Assembly: GCA_964472095.1 (NCBI GenBank)
Contig: CAYYIV010000009.1
Span: 1-64,000, forward strand
Length of the DNA stretch: 64,000 nucleotides
Reading direction: 5' to 3'
From: Pelagibius sp964472095
GTDB lineage: Bacteria > Pseudomonadota > Alphaproteobacteria > Kiloniellales > Kiloniellaceae
The number at the start of each line of letters is the position of its first letter. The stretch's first letter is position 1. The position numbers and the translations under genes were made by a program. A model generated the notes under the pieces. That model made no database searches. It was not told where the DNA came from and saw only the letters and a program-made list of their open reading frames with translations. Below, piece after piece: positions 1 through 7,584 of this stretch.

Positions 1-707
1 GGTACCAGACGTCGCGGCCGTCCTCCCAGTTGATGCTGCCGCCGGTGCGGCGCACGACGAAGACCGTCTTCACGCCGGGGCAGGACTTCAGCGCCGCGTC
101 GGTGTTGGCCTTAAGGGGAACCTTGCGGCCGCCGCGCAGGCCCTCGTCGGCGGTGATCACGCAGTTGGACTCGCAGTCGACGATGCGCCCGGCGAGCGCG
201 TCCGGCGAGAAGCCGCCGAACACTACCGAGTGGATGGCGCCGATGCGCGCGCAGGCCAGCATGGCGTAGGCCGCTTCCGGGATCATCGGCATGTAGATGG
301 TGACCCGGTCACCCTTCTTGATGCCGCGCGCCTTCAGCGCATTGGCCAGGCGGCAGACGTTCTCGAAAAGCTCACCGTAGCTGATGTGCTTGTGCTCGGA
401 GGGACTGTCGCCCTCCCAGATGATGGCGGTGTCGTTCTTCTTGGCCGGCAGGTGGCGGTCGATGCAGTTGTAGCAGGCGTTGGTGGTGCCGTCGGCGAAC
501 CACTTGATGTGGACGTCGCCGGGACCGAAGCTGACGTCCTTCACTTGGCTGTAGGGCTTGAACCAGTGGAGCCGCTTGCCGTGTTCGCCCCAGAAGGCGT
601 CAGGGTCGGCGATCGACTGTTCATAGAGCTTGAAATATCCCGCCTCGTCGCACCAAGCGTTCGCTGACGCCTCGCTGGATACGGGAAACACTGAATTTTC
701 CGACATG
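1..707 (-). CDS. acs: Acetyl-CoA synthetase, N-terminal part (runs off the window)
   Basis: AMP-forming acetate:CoA ligase, converting acetate, ATP and CoA to acetyl-CoA in the cytoplasm. Only the first 235 codons lie in the window; the gene continues past base 1. The translation starts MSENSVFPVSS and carries hallmarks of the Acs N-terminal region: WFADGTTNACYNCIDRH (about residues 70-86), YMPMIPEAAYAMLACARIGA and HSVVFGGFSPDALAGRI. The catalytic P-loop and C-terminal domain are outside. The ATG at 707 is preceded by a GGAGG-like ribosome site about 9 bases upstream. It lies 113 bp downstream of the small Rieske gene on the same strand. Identity is near certain; substrate preference (acetate versus propionate) cannot be judged from this fragment. 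Confidence 0.95.
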
Positions 708-820
708 AATTGACCGGCCTCCCTCGCTGGTTCTTTGAACGGGGCGGCCTGCTGCCCTACTGCCGCCTTCTCTCTGCACTTGCCGGGATTATTTCCGGTC
801 GGTTCCCTGAAAACAAGGCC

Positions 821-1213
821 TTACCCGCCGGACCTCGGCGCCACCGGCGCCAGCCCCTGGAAGTGCAGCAGGCCATCGTGGTCGCGGCTGATGCGGACGC
901 CCTGCAGGCTTTCGCCGCGGCAGGGGCCGGCCAGGCAGAGGCCGTCGGCAGGGCGGAACTCGGCGCCGTGGGTGGCACAGAGGATGTTGCCGCTGTCGGC
1001 GCTGACGAAGCTGCCCCCGCCGTCGAAGCCGCCCCAGTCGAGCGGCGTGCCGAGGTGCGGACAGGCGTTCAGGTAGGCGAAGGCCTCCGCTCCCTCGCGC
1101 ACCACGAAGAACGCGACCTCCCCGGCGCCCTCGCCGAGTCGGAAGCCGCGGCCCTCGCCGTCGGGGATCTCCTCGAGGCGACAGAGCGGCGCGCCGGCGA
1201 GAGGATGGTTCAC
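821..1213 (-). CDS. Small Rieske [2Fe-2S] protein
   Basis: A 130-residue soluble protein that is essentially one Rieske domain. The cluster ligands are visible as C51-P-H53 and C79-A-T-H82. The family pattern is C-x-H ... C-x2-H with usually 15-17 residues between the pairs; here there are 25. No signal peptide or membrane segment is seen, so a cytoplasmic ferredoxin-like electron carrier or oxygenase ferredoxin component is likely. It starts 10 bp after the EVE-domain gene ends, and the YCII-like gene lies just upstream, suggesting one small operon. The redox partner is unknown. The fold is confident, the role is not. Confidence 0.85.
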   Translation of the reverse strand: MNHPLAGAPLCRLEEIPDGEGRGFRLGEGAGEVAFFVVREGAEAFAYLNACPHLGTPLDWGGFDGGGSFVSADSGNILCATHGAEFRPADGLCLAGPCRGESLQGVRISRDHDGLLHFQGLAPVAPRSGG

Positions 1214-1223
1214 CTGGCCCGGC

Positions 1224-1640
1224 TCACCGGCTGGGGGTCTTGCCCATCTTGCAGATCAGGGCCCACTCCTCCTTGCCGACCGGCTGAACGGAAAGCCGCG
1301 AGTTGCGCACCAATGTCAGGTCCTTGAGGCGCGGCTCGGCCTTGATCCGGGCCAGGGTGACCGGCTCGACGAAGGGTTTCACCGCCTTCACGTCGACCAT
1401 GCCGAAGCGCCCGCTGGCGTCGCTCGGGTCCGGGCGGTAGAGCTTCACCACCTCGACGATGCCGACGATCCGCTTCTCGTCCACCGAGTGATAGAAGAAG
1501 GCGAGGTCGCCGACCGCCATGGCCTTCATGTTGTTGGCGGCCTGGTGATTGCGCACGCCGTCCCAACCGGTGACTTTGGCCTTCACCTGATCGTCCCACG
1601 ACCAGCTGCCGGGCTCCGATTTCACTAGCCAATACGCCAT
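1224..1640 (-). CDS. EVE domain-containing protein
   Basis: A 138-residue protein consisting of one EVE domain, a PUA/YTH-related fold associated with binding of modified nucleobases in RNA or DNA. It begins MAYWLVKSEPGSWSWDD, the typical N-terminus, and continues with WDGVRNHQAANN and FYHSVDEKRIVGI, both diagnostic of the family. The start chosen is the ATG at 1640; the reading frame is open further upstream, but that extension overlaps the YCII-like gene and reads as low-complexity arginine-rich sequence, so it is not coding. It is followed after 10 bp by the small Rieske gene. The substrate is unknown. Confidence 0.9.
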   Translation of the reverse strand: MAYWLVKSEPGSWSWDDQVKAKVTGWDGVRNHQAANNMKAMAVGDLAFFYHSVDEKRIVGIVEVVKLYRPDPSDASGRFGMVDVKAVKPFVEPVTLARIKAEPRLKDLTLVRNSRLSVQPVGKEEWALICKMGKTPSR

Positions 1641-1654
1641 CTTGCGGAAACCTC

Positions 1655-1933
1655 TTAGGGGAAGACTTTCTTGAAGGGCTTGATGGTGACGCTCTCGAAG
1701 AGGCCGGCCTTGGCGTAGGGGTCGCCGGCGGCGAAGGCTTCGGCGGCGTTGCGGTCGGCGACGTCGATGATCAGTACGCTGCCGGTCTTGCCCGTGCCGT
1801 CCTCGCTGGTGGTCGGCCCGGCCAGCACAATGCGGTCCAGGTTGCTCTTCAGGTAGTCGATATGGGCCGGCCGGTTCTCGGCGCGGACGTGGCTGTGGTC
1901 GGCCTTGTCGACGCAGTAGAGGACGAAGTTCAT
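1655..1933 (-). CDS. YCII-related (YciI-like) protein
   Basis: A 92-residue member of the YciI-like family (dimeric alpha+beta barrel fold). It opens MNFVLYCVDKADHSHVRAENRPAHIDYL, with the conserved His and Asp of the family, and ends in the typical GDPYAKAGLFESVTIKPFKKV. Some relatives are hydrolases or dehydrochlorinase-like enzymes, but most have no known substrate. The ATG at 1933 has a GGGAG ribosome site about 8 bases upstream; an upstream ATG at 2005 would overlap the end of gpsA and lacks such support. It lies between gpsA and the EVE gene on the same strand, so co-transcription with tsaD-gpsA is plausible. Confidence 0.85.
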   Translation of the reverse strand: MNFVLYCVDKADHSHVRAENRPAHIDYLKSNLDRIVLAGPTTSEDGTGKTGSVLIIDVADRNAAEAFAAGDPYAKAGLFESVTIKPFKKVFP

Positions 1934-2004
1934 CGGCAATGCTCCCTGGAACGCGAAAGAGTCGATTGATTGCAACGGCGGGGCCCGGCGAGCGGGCGGC
2001 GACA

Positions 2005-3015
2005 CTATGCCGAAAAGCCCTCGGCCTTGAAAGGGCGGCCCAGCAGGCCGGCGATGGTGACATCCAGGTCGGCGCCGCGGTTGACCACCGCGTCGACCGC
2101 CTCGCAGATCGGCATCTCGACGCCCAGCCCCTGCGCCATGGAGAGCGTGGCGGCGGCGGAGAAGCGCCCCTCGACGATGCCGCGGGCCGCCGCCAGCGCG
2201 GCCTCCAGGCTGCGGCCTTCACCCAGCGCCATGCCCAGGCTGTAGTTGCGCGACTGTGTCGCCGTGCAGGTCAGAGTCAGGTCGCCGAGGCCGGCGAGGC
2301 CCATCAGCGTCTCCGCCTTGCCGCCACGGGCCAGCGCCAGGCGCGACATCTCGGCCAGGCCGCGGGTCACCAGGGCGGCGCGCGCGTTGTCGCCGAGCCG
2401 CCGCCCGGCCACGATTCCGCAGGCGATGGCCAGCACGTTCTTCACCGCCCCGGCGATCTCGGCGCCCAGAGGGTCGTCGGAGACGTAAGGACGGAAGCTG
2501 CGGGTGCCGAGGGTTTCGGCGAGGCGCGTCGCCAGGTGGGTGTCTTCGCTCGCCAGGGTGACGGCGGTCGGCAGGCCGCGCGCTACCTCGGCGGCGAAGG
2601 TTGGACCGGAGAGGACGGCGAGTGGATGGCCGGGCAGGGCCTCGGCCCCCACCTCGGTCATTAGCCGGCCGCTCACCGCCTCGATACCCTTGGCGCAGAG
2701 CACGACGGGCACCCCGGCGTCGAGCACCGGAGCCAGCGAAGTCGCTACCGCCCGCAGTGCCTGCGCCGGCACCGCCAGCAGGCAGAGTTCGGTCTTGGCC
2801 AGATCGCCCAGCCGTATCGTCGCCCTGACCGCGGGATCGAGGGCGATGCCCGGCAGGTAGGCCGGGTTCTCGTGGCGCGCGTTGACGGTCTCGATCAGAC
2901 CGGGGTCGCGGCCCCAGAGCAGCACCTCCCGGCCGGCCCGGCTGCAGAGGCTGGCCAGGGCCGAACCCCAGGCGCCGGCCCCCACCACGGCCACGCGGTC
3001 GAGCGTGTCAGCCAC
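2005..3015 (-). CDS. gpsA: Glycerol-3-phosphate dehydrogenase [NAD(P)+]
   Basis: Reduces dihydroxyacetone phosphate to sn-glycerol 3-phosphate for phospholipid synthesis. The 336-residue product has the Rossmann motif VVGAGAWGSALA near the N-terminus, the VVLCAKGIE and LSGPTFAAEVARGLPTA blocks, the catalytic lysine segment GAVKNVLAIACGI, and GLAGLGDLTLTCTATQSRNY. The GTG start at 3015 lies inside the last codons of tsaD (GTGGCTGA overlap, 8 bp), a translational-coupling arrangement; an earlier ATG at 3096 would add a poor arginine-rich extension. Identity is very confident. Confidence 0.96.
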   Translation of the reverse strand: MADTLDRVAVVGAGAWGSALASLCSRAGREVLLWGRDPGLIETVNARHENPAYLPGIALDPAVRATIRLGDLAKTELCLLAVPAQALRAVATSLAPVLDAGVPVVLCAKGIEAVSGRLMTEVGAEALPGHPLAVLSGPTFAAEVARGLPTAVTLASEDTHLATRLAETLGTRSFRPYVSDDPLGAEIAGAVKNVLAIACGIVAGRRLGDNARAALVTRGLAEMSRLALARGGKAETLMGLAGLGDLTLTCTATQSRNYSLGMALGEGRSLEAALAAARGIVEGRFSAAATLSMAQGLGVEMPICEAVDAVVNRGADLDVTIAGLLGRPFKAEGFSA

Positions 3016-4072
3016 GGCCCGCCAAGCTCTCCAGCGGCCAGCGTGGGCGCGCCGCGAAGTCGAGCGGATCGGTGAGCCCGAGGGCGAGGCGCTCAACGCC
3101 GGCCCAGGCGATCATCGCCGCGTTGTCGGTGCAGAGCGCCGGCGGCGGCGCCACCAGGCGGCTGCCAGCCGCCGCGGCCACCGTCTCCAGGCGGGCGCGC
3201 AGGCTGCGGTTGGCGGCGACGCCGCCAGCCACCACCAGCGGCCCCGGCTGGCCGTACTCCTGCGCGAAAAGATCGAGCGCTTTGGCGCAGCGCTCGGCCA
3301 GGATGTCGCCGACAGCGGCCTGGAAGGAGGCGGCCAGATCGGCGCGTGCCTGCGCATCGCCGCCGCCGGCCAGGATGCCGGCCTTCTCGGCGGCCTGCCG
3401 CACGGCGGTCTTGAGGCCGGAGAAGGAGAAGTCGAGGCCGGGCCGCCCCAGCATGGGGCGTGGCAGCGCCACGGCGGCCGGGTCGCCGGCCCTGGCTTCC
3501 TGCTCCACCGCCGGGCCGCCGGGATAGCCGAGGCCCAGCAACTTCGCGGTCTTGTCGAAGGCCTCGCCCACCGCGTCGTCGATGGTGCCGCCGAGCCGGC
3601 GGTAGCGGCCGACGCCTTCCACCGCCAGCAGCTGGCAGTGTCCGCCGGAGACCAGCAGCAGCAGGTAGGGAAAGTCGAGGTGGTCGCTGAGCCGTGCGCT
3701 CAGTGCGTGGCCCTCCAGGTGGTTCACCGCGAGGAACGGCAGATCCCAGGCGAGCGCGATGGCCTTGGCCGTCATCACGCCGACGAAGACGCCGCCGATC
3801 AGGCCCGGCCCGGCGGTGGCAGCGACGCCGTCCAGCTCACCGAAGGTTAGCCCGGCCTGCGCCATGGCTTCGCCGACAAGACGGTCGATGTGGTCGAGGT
3901 GGCTGCGCGCGGCGATCTCCGGCACCACCCCGCCATAGGGGCGGTGCTCGTCGAGCTGCGACAGCACCAGGTTGGCGCGGATCTCGCCCGCGCCGGTCAC
4001 CACCGCGGCGGCCGTCTCGTCGCAGGAAGTCTCGATGCCCAGGACCGTGAGATTTGTTACCGGCTTCGTCAT
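3008..4072 (-). CDS. tsaD: tRNA N6-adenosine threonylcarbamoyltransferase
   Basis: Transfers threonylcarbamoyl from TC-AMP to A37 of ANN-decoding tRNAs (t6A synthesis), working with TsaB, TsaC and TsaE. The 354-residue protein starts with the ASKHA-fold signature LGIETSCDETAAAVV, has the metal-binding pair NH118-LEGH122, and contains LLLVSGGHCQLL, GYPGGPAVE and the C-terminal CTDNAAMIAW. Length is normal. It overlaps gpsA by 8 bp and is divergent from hemC across about 100 bp, which must hold both promoters. This order is common in alphaproteobacteria. Confidence 0.97.
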   Translation of the reverse strand: MTKPVTNLTVLGIETSCDETAAAVVTGAGEIRANLVLSQLDEHRPYGGVVPEIAARSHLDHIDRLVGEAMAQAGLTFGELDGVAATAGPGLIGGVFVGVMTAKAIALAWDLPFLAVNHLEGHALSARLSDHLDFPYLLLLVSGGHCQLLAVEGVGRYRRLGGTIDDAVGEAFDKTAKLLGLGYPGGPAVEQEARAGDPAAVALPRPMLGRPGLDFSFSGLKTAVRQAAEKAGILAGGGDAQARADLAASFQAAVGDILAERCAKALDLFAQEYGQPGPLVVAGGVAANRSLRARLETVAAAAGSRLVAPPPALCTDNAAMIAWAGVERLALGLTDPLDFAARPRWPLESLAGRG

Positions 4073-4173
4073 GGCGCCGGACCTTACGCGCTCACCACGG
4101 AATTGGCTACGCCCCGCGAAGCGGCCTTCGCAACGGTTTAACTTCCGCCGCGCTTGCTCTAATCCTTAGCGCC

Positions 4174-5124
4174 ATGAATGCAAAACCGCTGATCCGCCTC
4201 GGCACCCGGGGCTCGCCGCTGGCTCTCGCCCAGGCCGATGAGGTGCGCCGCCGTCTCGGCGCGGCGCATCCCGAGCTGACGGCCGAAGGCGCCGTCGCCG
4301 TCGTCGTCATCAAGACCACCGGCGACCGCATCCAGGACCGCGCCCTCTCGGAGATTGGCGGCAAGGGCCTCTTCACCAAGGAGATCGAGGAGGCCTTGAT
4401 CGCCGGCGAAATCGACGCCGCGGTGCACTCCATGAAGGATGTGCCGACCTGGCTGCCCGACGGCCTCATCGTCGAGCACCTGCTGCCGCGCGAGGATCCG
4501 CGCGATGCCTTCTTCTCGCCGCACGGCACGCGTCTGGCCGACCTGCCTGAGGGCGCCGTGGTCGGCACCGCCTCGCTGCGCCGCCAGGCGCAGGTGCTCG
4601 CCCGGCGGCCCGACCTGAAGGTGGTCACCTTCCGCGGCAACGTGGCGACGCGCCTGCGCAAGCTGGCGGAGGGAGAGGTCGATGCGACGCTGCTTGCCGT
4701 GGCCGGCCTCAAGCGCCTTGGCGAGGCCGCCAGGATCACCGCGGCGCTGGCGCCGGAGGAGATGCTGCCGGCGGTCGGCCAGGGCGCCATCGGCCTGGAG
4801 ATCCGCGTCGAAGACGAGCAGGCGTGCCGCTACCTCGACGCCATTGTCTGTCGCGAGACGATGCTGCGGGTCGGCGCGGAGCGCGCGCTGCTGGCCCAGC
4901 TCGACGGCTCCTGCAAGACACCGATCGCCGGGCTGGCGGAGATCGAGAGCGACGGCGAGACCTTGCGGCTGCGCGGCCTCATCGCCCTGCCGGACGGCAG
5001 CCGGATGCACGCCGCCGAGATCAGGGGACCGAGGGCCGAGGCGAAGGCCCTCGGCCGCGCGCTCGGCGAGCAATTGCAGGCGGCCGCCAGCCCCGCCTTC
5101 CTCGCCGCCATCACGGCGCCTTGA
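4174..5124 (+). CDS. hemC: Porphobilinogen deaminase (hydroxymethylbilane synthase)
   Basis: Condenses four porphobilinogens into hydroxymethylbilane in tetrapyrrole synthesis. The 316-residue product begins MNAKPLIRLGTRGSPLALAQA, has the active-site stretches HSMKDVPTWLPDGL and TASLRRQAQVL, and the dipyrromethane-cofactor cysteine C247 in LDGSCKTPIAGL. The ATG at 4174 places the start at the family-typical position; upstream in-frame codons enter the intergenic region shared with tsaD. hemD follows 13 bp downstream, so the two form a heme operon. Confidence 0.97.
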   Translation: MNAKPLIRLGTRGSPLALAQADEVRRRLGAAHPELTAEGAVAVVVIKTTGDRIQDRALSEIGGKGLFTKEIEEALIAGEIDAAVHSMKDVPTWLPDGLIVEHLLPREDPRDAFFSPHGTRLADLPEGAVVGTASLRRQAQVLARRPDLKVVTFRGNVATRLRKLAEGEVDATLLAVAGLKRLGEAARITAALAPEEMLPAVGQGAIGLEIRVEDEQACRYLDAIVCRETMLRVGAERALLAQLDGSCKTPIAGLAEIESDGETLRLRGLIALPDGSRMHAAEIRGPRAEAKALGRALGEQLQAAASPAFLAAITAP

Positions 5125-5137
5125 GGCCCTGGCCCTG

Positions 5138-5866
5138 ATGCGTGTCCTGGTCACCCGGCCGCGCGAGGATGCCGCCGGTCTGGTGGCGGCGCTGGCGGCG
5201 AATGGCCACGAGGTGGTGCTCGAGCCGCTGCTCACCATCGTGCCGCGCGCTCAGCCGGACTGGCCGGCCGGCCATGAGCAGGCCCAGGCCCTGCTGATCA
5301 CCAGCGCCAATGGCGCGCGCGCTTTCGCCCGCCTGGATTCGCGCCGCGACCTGCCGGTCTACGCGGTCGGCGACGCCAGCGCCGCCGAGGCAAGTGCGCT
5401 CGGCTTTCGCCAGGTCGTCTCGGCGGCGGGCGATGTCGAAGACCTGGCCGCCCTAGTGCGCCGCTGTCTCGACCCGGGCGCCGGGCCACTGTTGCATCCG
5501 GCGGCGGGCCGGCTGGCCGGCGACCTGCAGGGCGCGCTCGCCGCGGCCGGCTTTGTGGTGCTGCGCGCGGTGCTCTACGACGCGGTGATGGCCGACGCCC
5601 TTTCGCCGGAAACGACGCGGATCATCAACGATGGGTTGATCGACGTGGTCACATTTTTCTCGCCCCGTACCGCGGCTGCCTTTGTTAGCCTTATCCAGGC
5701 GGCCGACCTGACACCGGCTTGCCGGAAGATTGCCGTGCTCTGCCTCAGTCCGGCCGTGGCGGCGGAACTCTCCGGCGTCGCCTGGCGCCGGGTGTGCGTC
5801 GCTGCGCTGCCCGCGCAGTCGGCACTGGTGGCGGCACTGGACGATGCGACGGCCGGCGACACGTAA
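5138..5866 (+). CDS. hemD: Uroporphyrinogen-III synthase
   Basis: Cyclises hydroxymethylbilane with inversion of ring D to uroporphyrinogen III. The 242-residue protein is divergent in sequence, as is usual for HemD, but has the N-terminal MRVLVTRPREDAAGLV, the ITSANGARAF block, the AVGDASA turn and DVVTFFSPRTAAAF in the second domain. It begins 13 bp after hemC. It is followed immediately by an inverted repeat (5867-5887) and then by the mitofilin-like gene, an order seen in many alphaproteobacteria. The assignment rests on both motifs and position. Confidence 0.93.
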   Translation: MRVLVTRPREDAAGLVAALAANGHEVVLEPLLTIVPRAQPDWPAGHEQAQALLITSANGARAFARLDSRRDLPVYAVGDASAAEASALGFRQVVSAAGDVEDLAALVRRCLDPGAGPLLHPAAGRLAGDLQGALAAAGFVVLRAVLYDAVMADALSPETTRIINDGLIDVVTFFSPRTAAAFVSLIQAADLTPACRKIAVLCLSPAVAAELSGVAWRRVCVAALPAQSALVAALDDATAGDT

Positions 5867-5887
5867 GCAGCGCAACTTTTGCGCTGC
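5867..5887 (+). terminator. Perfect hairpin directly after the hemD stop codon
   Basis: Bases 5867-5875 (GCAGCGCAA) pair perfectly with 5879-5887 (TTGCGCTGC) around a 3-base loop, starting at the base after the TAA. There is no T-tract after it, so it is not a textbook intrinsic terminator. It may attenuate transcription into the mitofilin-like gene or protect the hemCD mRNA 3' end. Confidence 0.45.
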
Positions 5888-5979
5888 AACGTACGTTCCG
5901 GGGGCGTACAAAGGGGCGTACGAACACCGGCGACAGGCGGCGGGGCAGGCACAGAAAGGGGAGCTTCCGGCAAGCAGCG

Positions 5980-7581
5980 ATGACAGCATCCGACGGGCAA
6001 GACGGCGACGACAACGCCGGGGGCGGCACCGGCGGCCCGCAAGTTTCCGGCCAGGCGTCGGAGGCGCCGGCGCTGGCGATCATCGAGGCCTTTGGCGGCA
6101 TCCGCCCCATGGCCAAGACGCTCGGCCTCGCCGTGTCGACGGTGCAGGGCTGGAAGGAACGCAGCGCGATTCCTGCCAACCGGCATGACCAGATCCGCGC
6201 CGCGGCCCGCAAGAACAACATCGAGATCGATGCCGGGGTGCTACGCGCCTCGGCGGGTGAAGGTGCCGCGGCGCAGCCGCAGGTAATCGAGGGACAGGTG
6301 ATCGAAGGCAAGACAACACCGGCCGAGGCCGCCGCCGACAAGGCGCCAGAGAAGCCGGCCGACATTCCGGGCGCCAAGGCCGCCCCGGCGGGACCGGACA
6401 AGCCGTCCGAAAGGGCAACGGGCAAGTCTGGCGAGGCGCCCCGGACTTCGGCGGCCAGCGCCGCCGCCGCCCGGCGGCCGCAGGCACCCGCCGACGCGCC
6501 GGCAGCGAAGCGTGGCGGCGCTTTCCTGCCCGGGCTGGCGGTCGGCGTCGTTCTGGCGGTGGCGGTCGCCGCCGCCACGGTCTACACGCGGCCCTACTGG
6601 GCGCCCTTCCTGGATGGGGGGGGCGACAGCGGCAGCAGCGCCGCCGATGCCGCAGCGCTGGCCGACCTGCAAGCGCGCCTCGACGCGTTGCACGAGGCGA
6701 TGCCGGCGGACGGCTCCCAGGCACTCGCCGAGATGAACGAGCGGCTGGCCACGCTGGAGACGGCACTGTCCCAGGGCGCCGGGCAGGATCCCGACGCCCT
6801 CGCGGCGCTGGAGTCGCTGAACGCGCAGCTGGCGCGTACGACCGACCGCATCGCGGCGCTGGAGCAGGACGTCGTCGCGGTGCGCGACCTTGCCGACTCG
6901 CCCTCGCCGGAGGTCTCCAGCCGGCTCAGCAACGAGGCTCAGCGCCTCGATGCGATGCTGGACCAGCAGTCCGACCTGGCCGCGCGCATTGCTGCCGCCG
7001 AAGCCGACCTGGATGCCGCCCAGGCCGCCCGCGACGCGGCCCCGGGGAGCCGTGAAACCCTGTTGCTGCTGGCGACGCTGCAACTGCGCGACGCGCTGCA
7101 GGGATCGGGGCCCTATGTCGAGCCGCTCGCCATGCTGAAGAACCTCGCCGCCGAGGACGCGCCGCTCGGCGCCATCATCGAGCCGCTGGAGCGCCGCGCC
7201 TCGGCCGGGCTGCCCGGCCTCAGGGGACTGCAGGCGCGTTTTCCCGAGGTCGCCCGCCGCATCGCCGCCATCGAGATCGGCGAGGAGGGCGAGGGCTGGT
7301 CGGCGGGTGTGCTGCGCCGCGTCGCAGAGGCGGTGAATCTGCGGCCGGTTGGCCTCATCGAAGGCGATGCGGCGACGGCGGTCGCGGCGCGCGCCGAGGT
7401 GAAGTTGAACGACGGCGATCTCGCCGGCGCCCTGGCCGAGCTCGACAGTCTCGAGGGCGCCACCGCCGAGGCCGCCGCCAGCTGGCGCAGCGAGGCCGAA
7501 GCGCGCCTTGCCGCGGACCGCGCCGTCAGCCGGCTCGGCGCTCTGGTGTCGGAGCGCTTCGCCACCATGTCCGGCGGCTGA
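5980..7581 (+). CDS. Membrane-anchored mitofilin-like protein with N-terminal HTH-like segment
   Basis: A 533-residue inner-membrane protein of the bacterial mitofilin-like group (COG4223 type) encoded after hemCD. Visible parts: an N-terminal segment at about 30-80 (EAFGGIRPMAKTLGLAVSTV...WKERSAIPANR) that resembles a helix-turn-helix; an Ala/Pro/Lys-rich linker; one transmembrane helix at about 182-203; then a long acidic coiled-coil/helical region predicted periplasmic. Mitofilin (Mic60) homologues in alphaproteobacteria shape intracytoplasmic membranes and interact with envelope partners. The ATG at 5980 is the first sensible start after the hemD hairpin. hemY follows after 3 bp. The DNA-binding function of the N-terminus is inferred only. 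Confidence 0.8.
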   Translation: MTASDGQDGDDNAGGGTGGPQVSGQASEAPALAIIEAFGGIRPMAKTLGLAVSTVQGWKERSAIPANRHDQIRAAARKNNIEIDAGVLRASAGEGAAAQPQVIEGQVIEGKTTPAEAAADKAPEKPADIPGAKAAPAGPDKPSERATGKSGEAPRTSAASAAAARRPQAPADAPAAKRGGAFLPGLAVGVVLAVAVAAATVYTRPYWAPFLDGGGDSGSSAADAAALADLQARLDALHEAMPADGSQALAEMNERLATLETALSQGAGQDPDALAALESLNAQLARTTDRIAALEQDVVAVRDLADSPSPEVSSRLSNEAQRLDAMLDQQSDLAARIAAAEADLDAAQAARDAAPGSRETLLLLATLQLRDALQGSGPYVEPLAMLKNLAAEDAPLGAIIEPLERRASAGLPGLRGLQARFPEVARRIAAIEIGEEGEGWSAGVLRRVAEAVNLRPVGLIEGDAATAVAARAEVKLNDGDLAGALAELDSLEGATAEAAASWRSEAEARLAADRAVSRLGALVSERFATMSGG

Positions 7582-7584
7582 GCC

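Noticed and set aside
1224..2222. An apparent 332-residue fused protein ending in the EVE domain
   Set aside because: The first half is arginine/proline-rich read-through of the YCII and gpsA regions in another frame; the EVE protein has its own ATG at 1640 and family-typical length.
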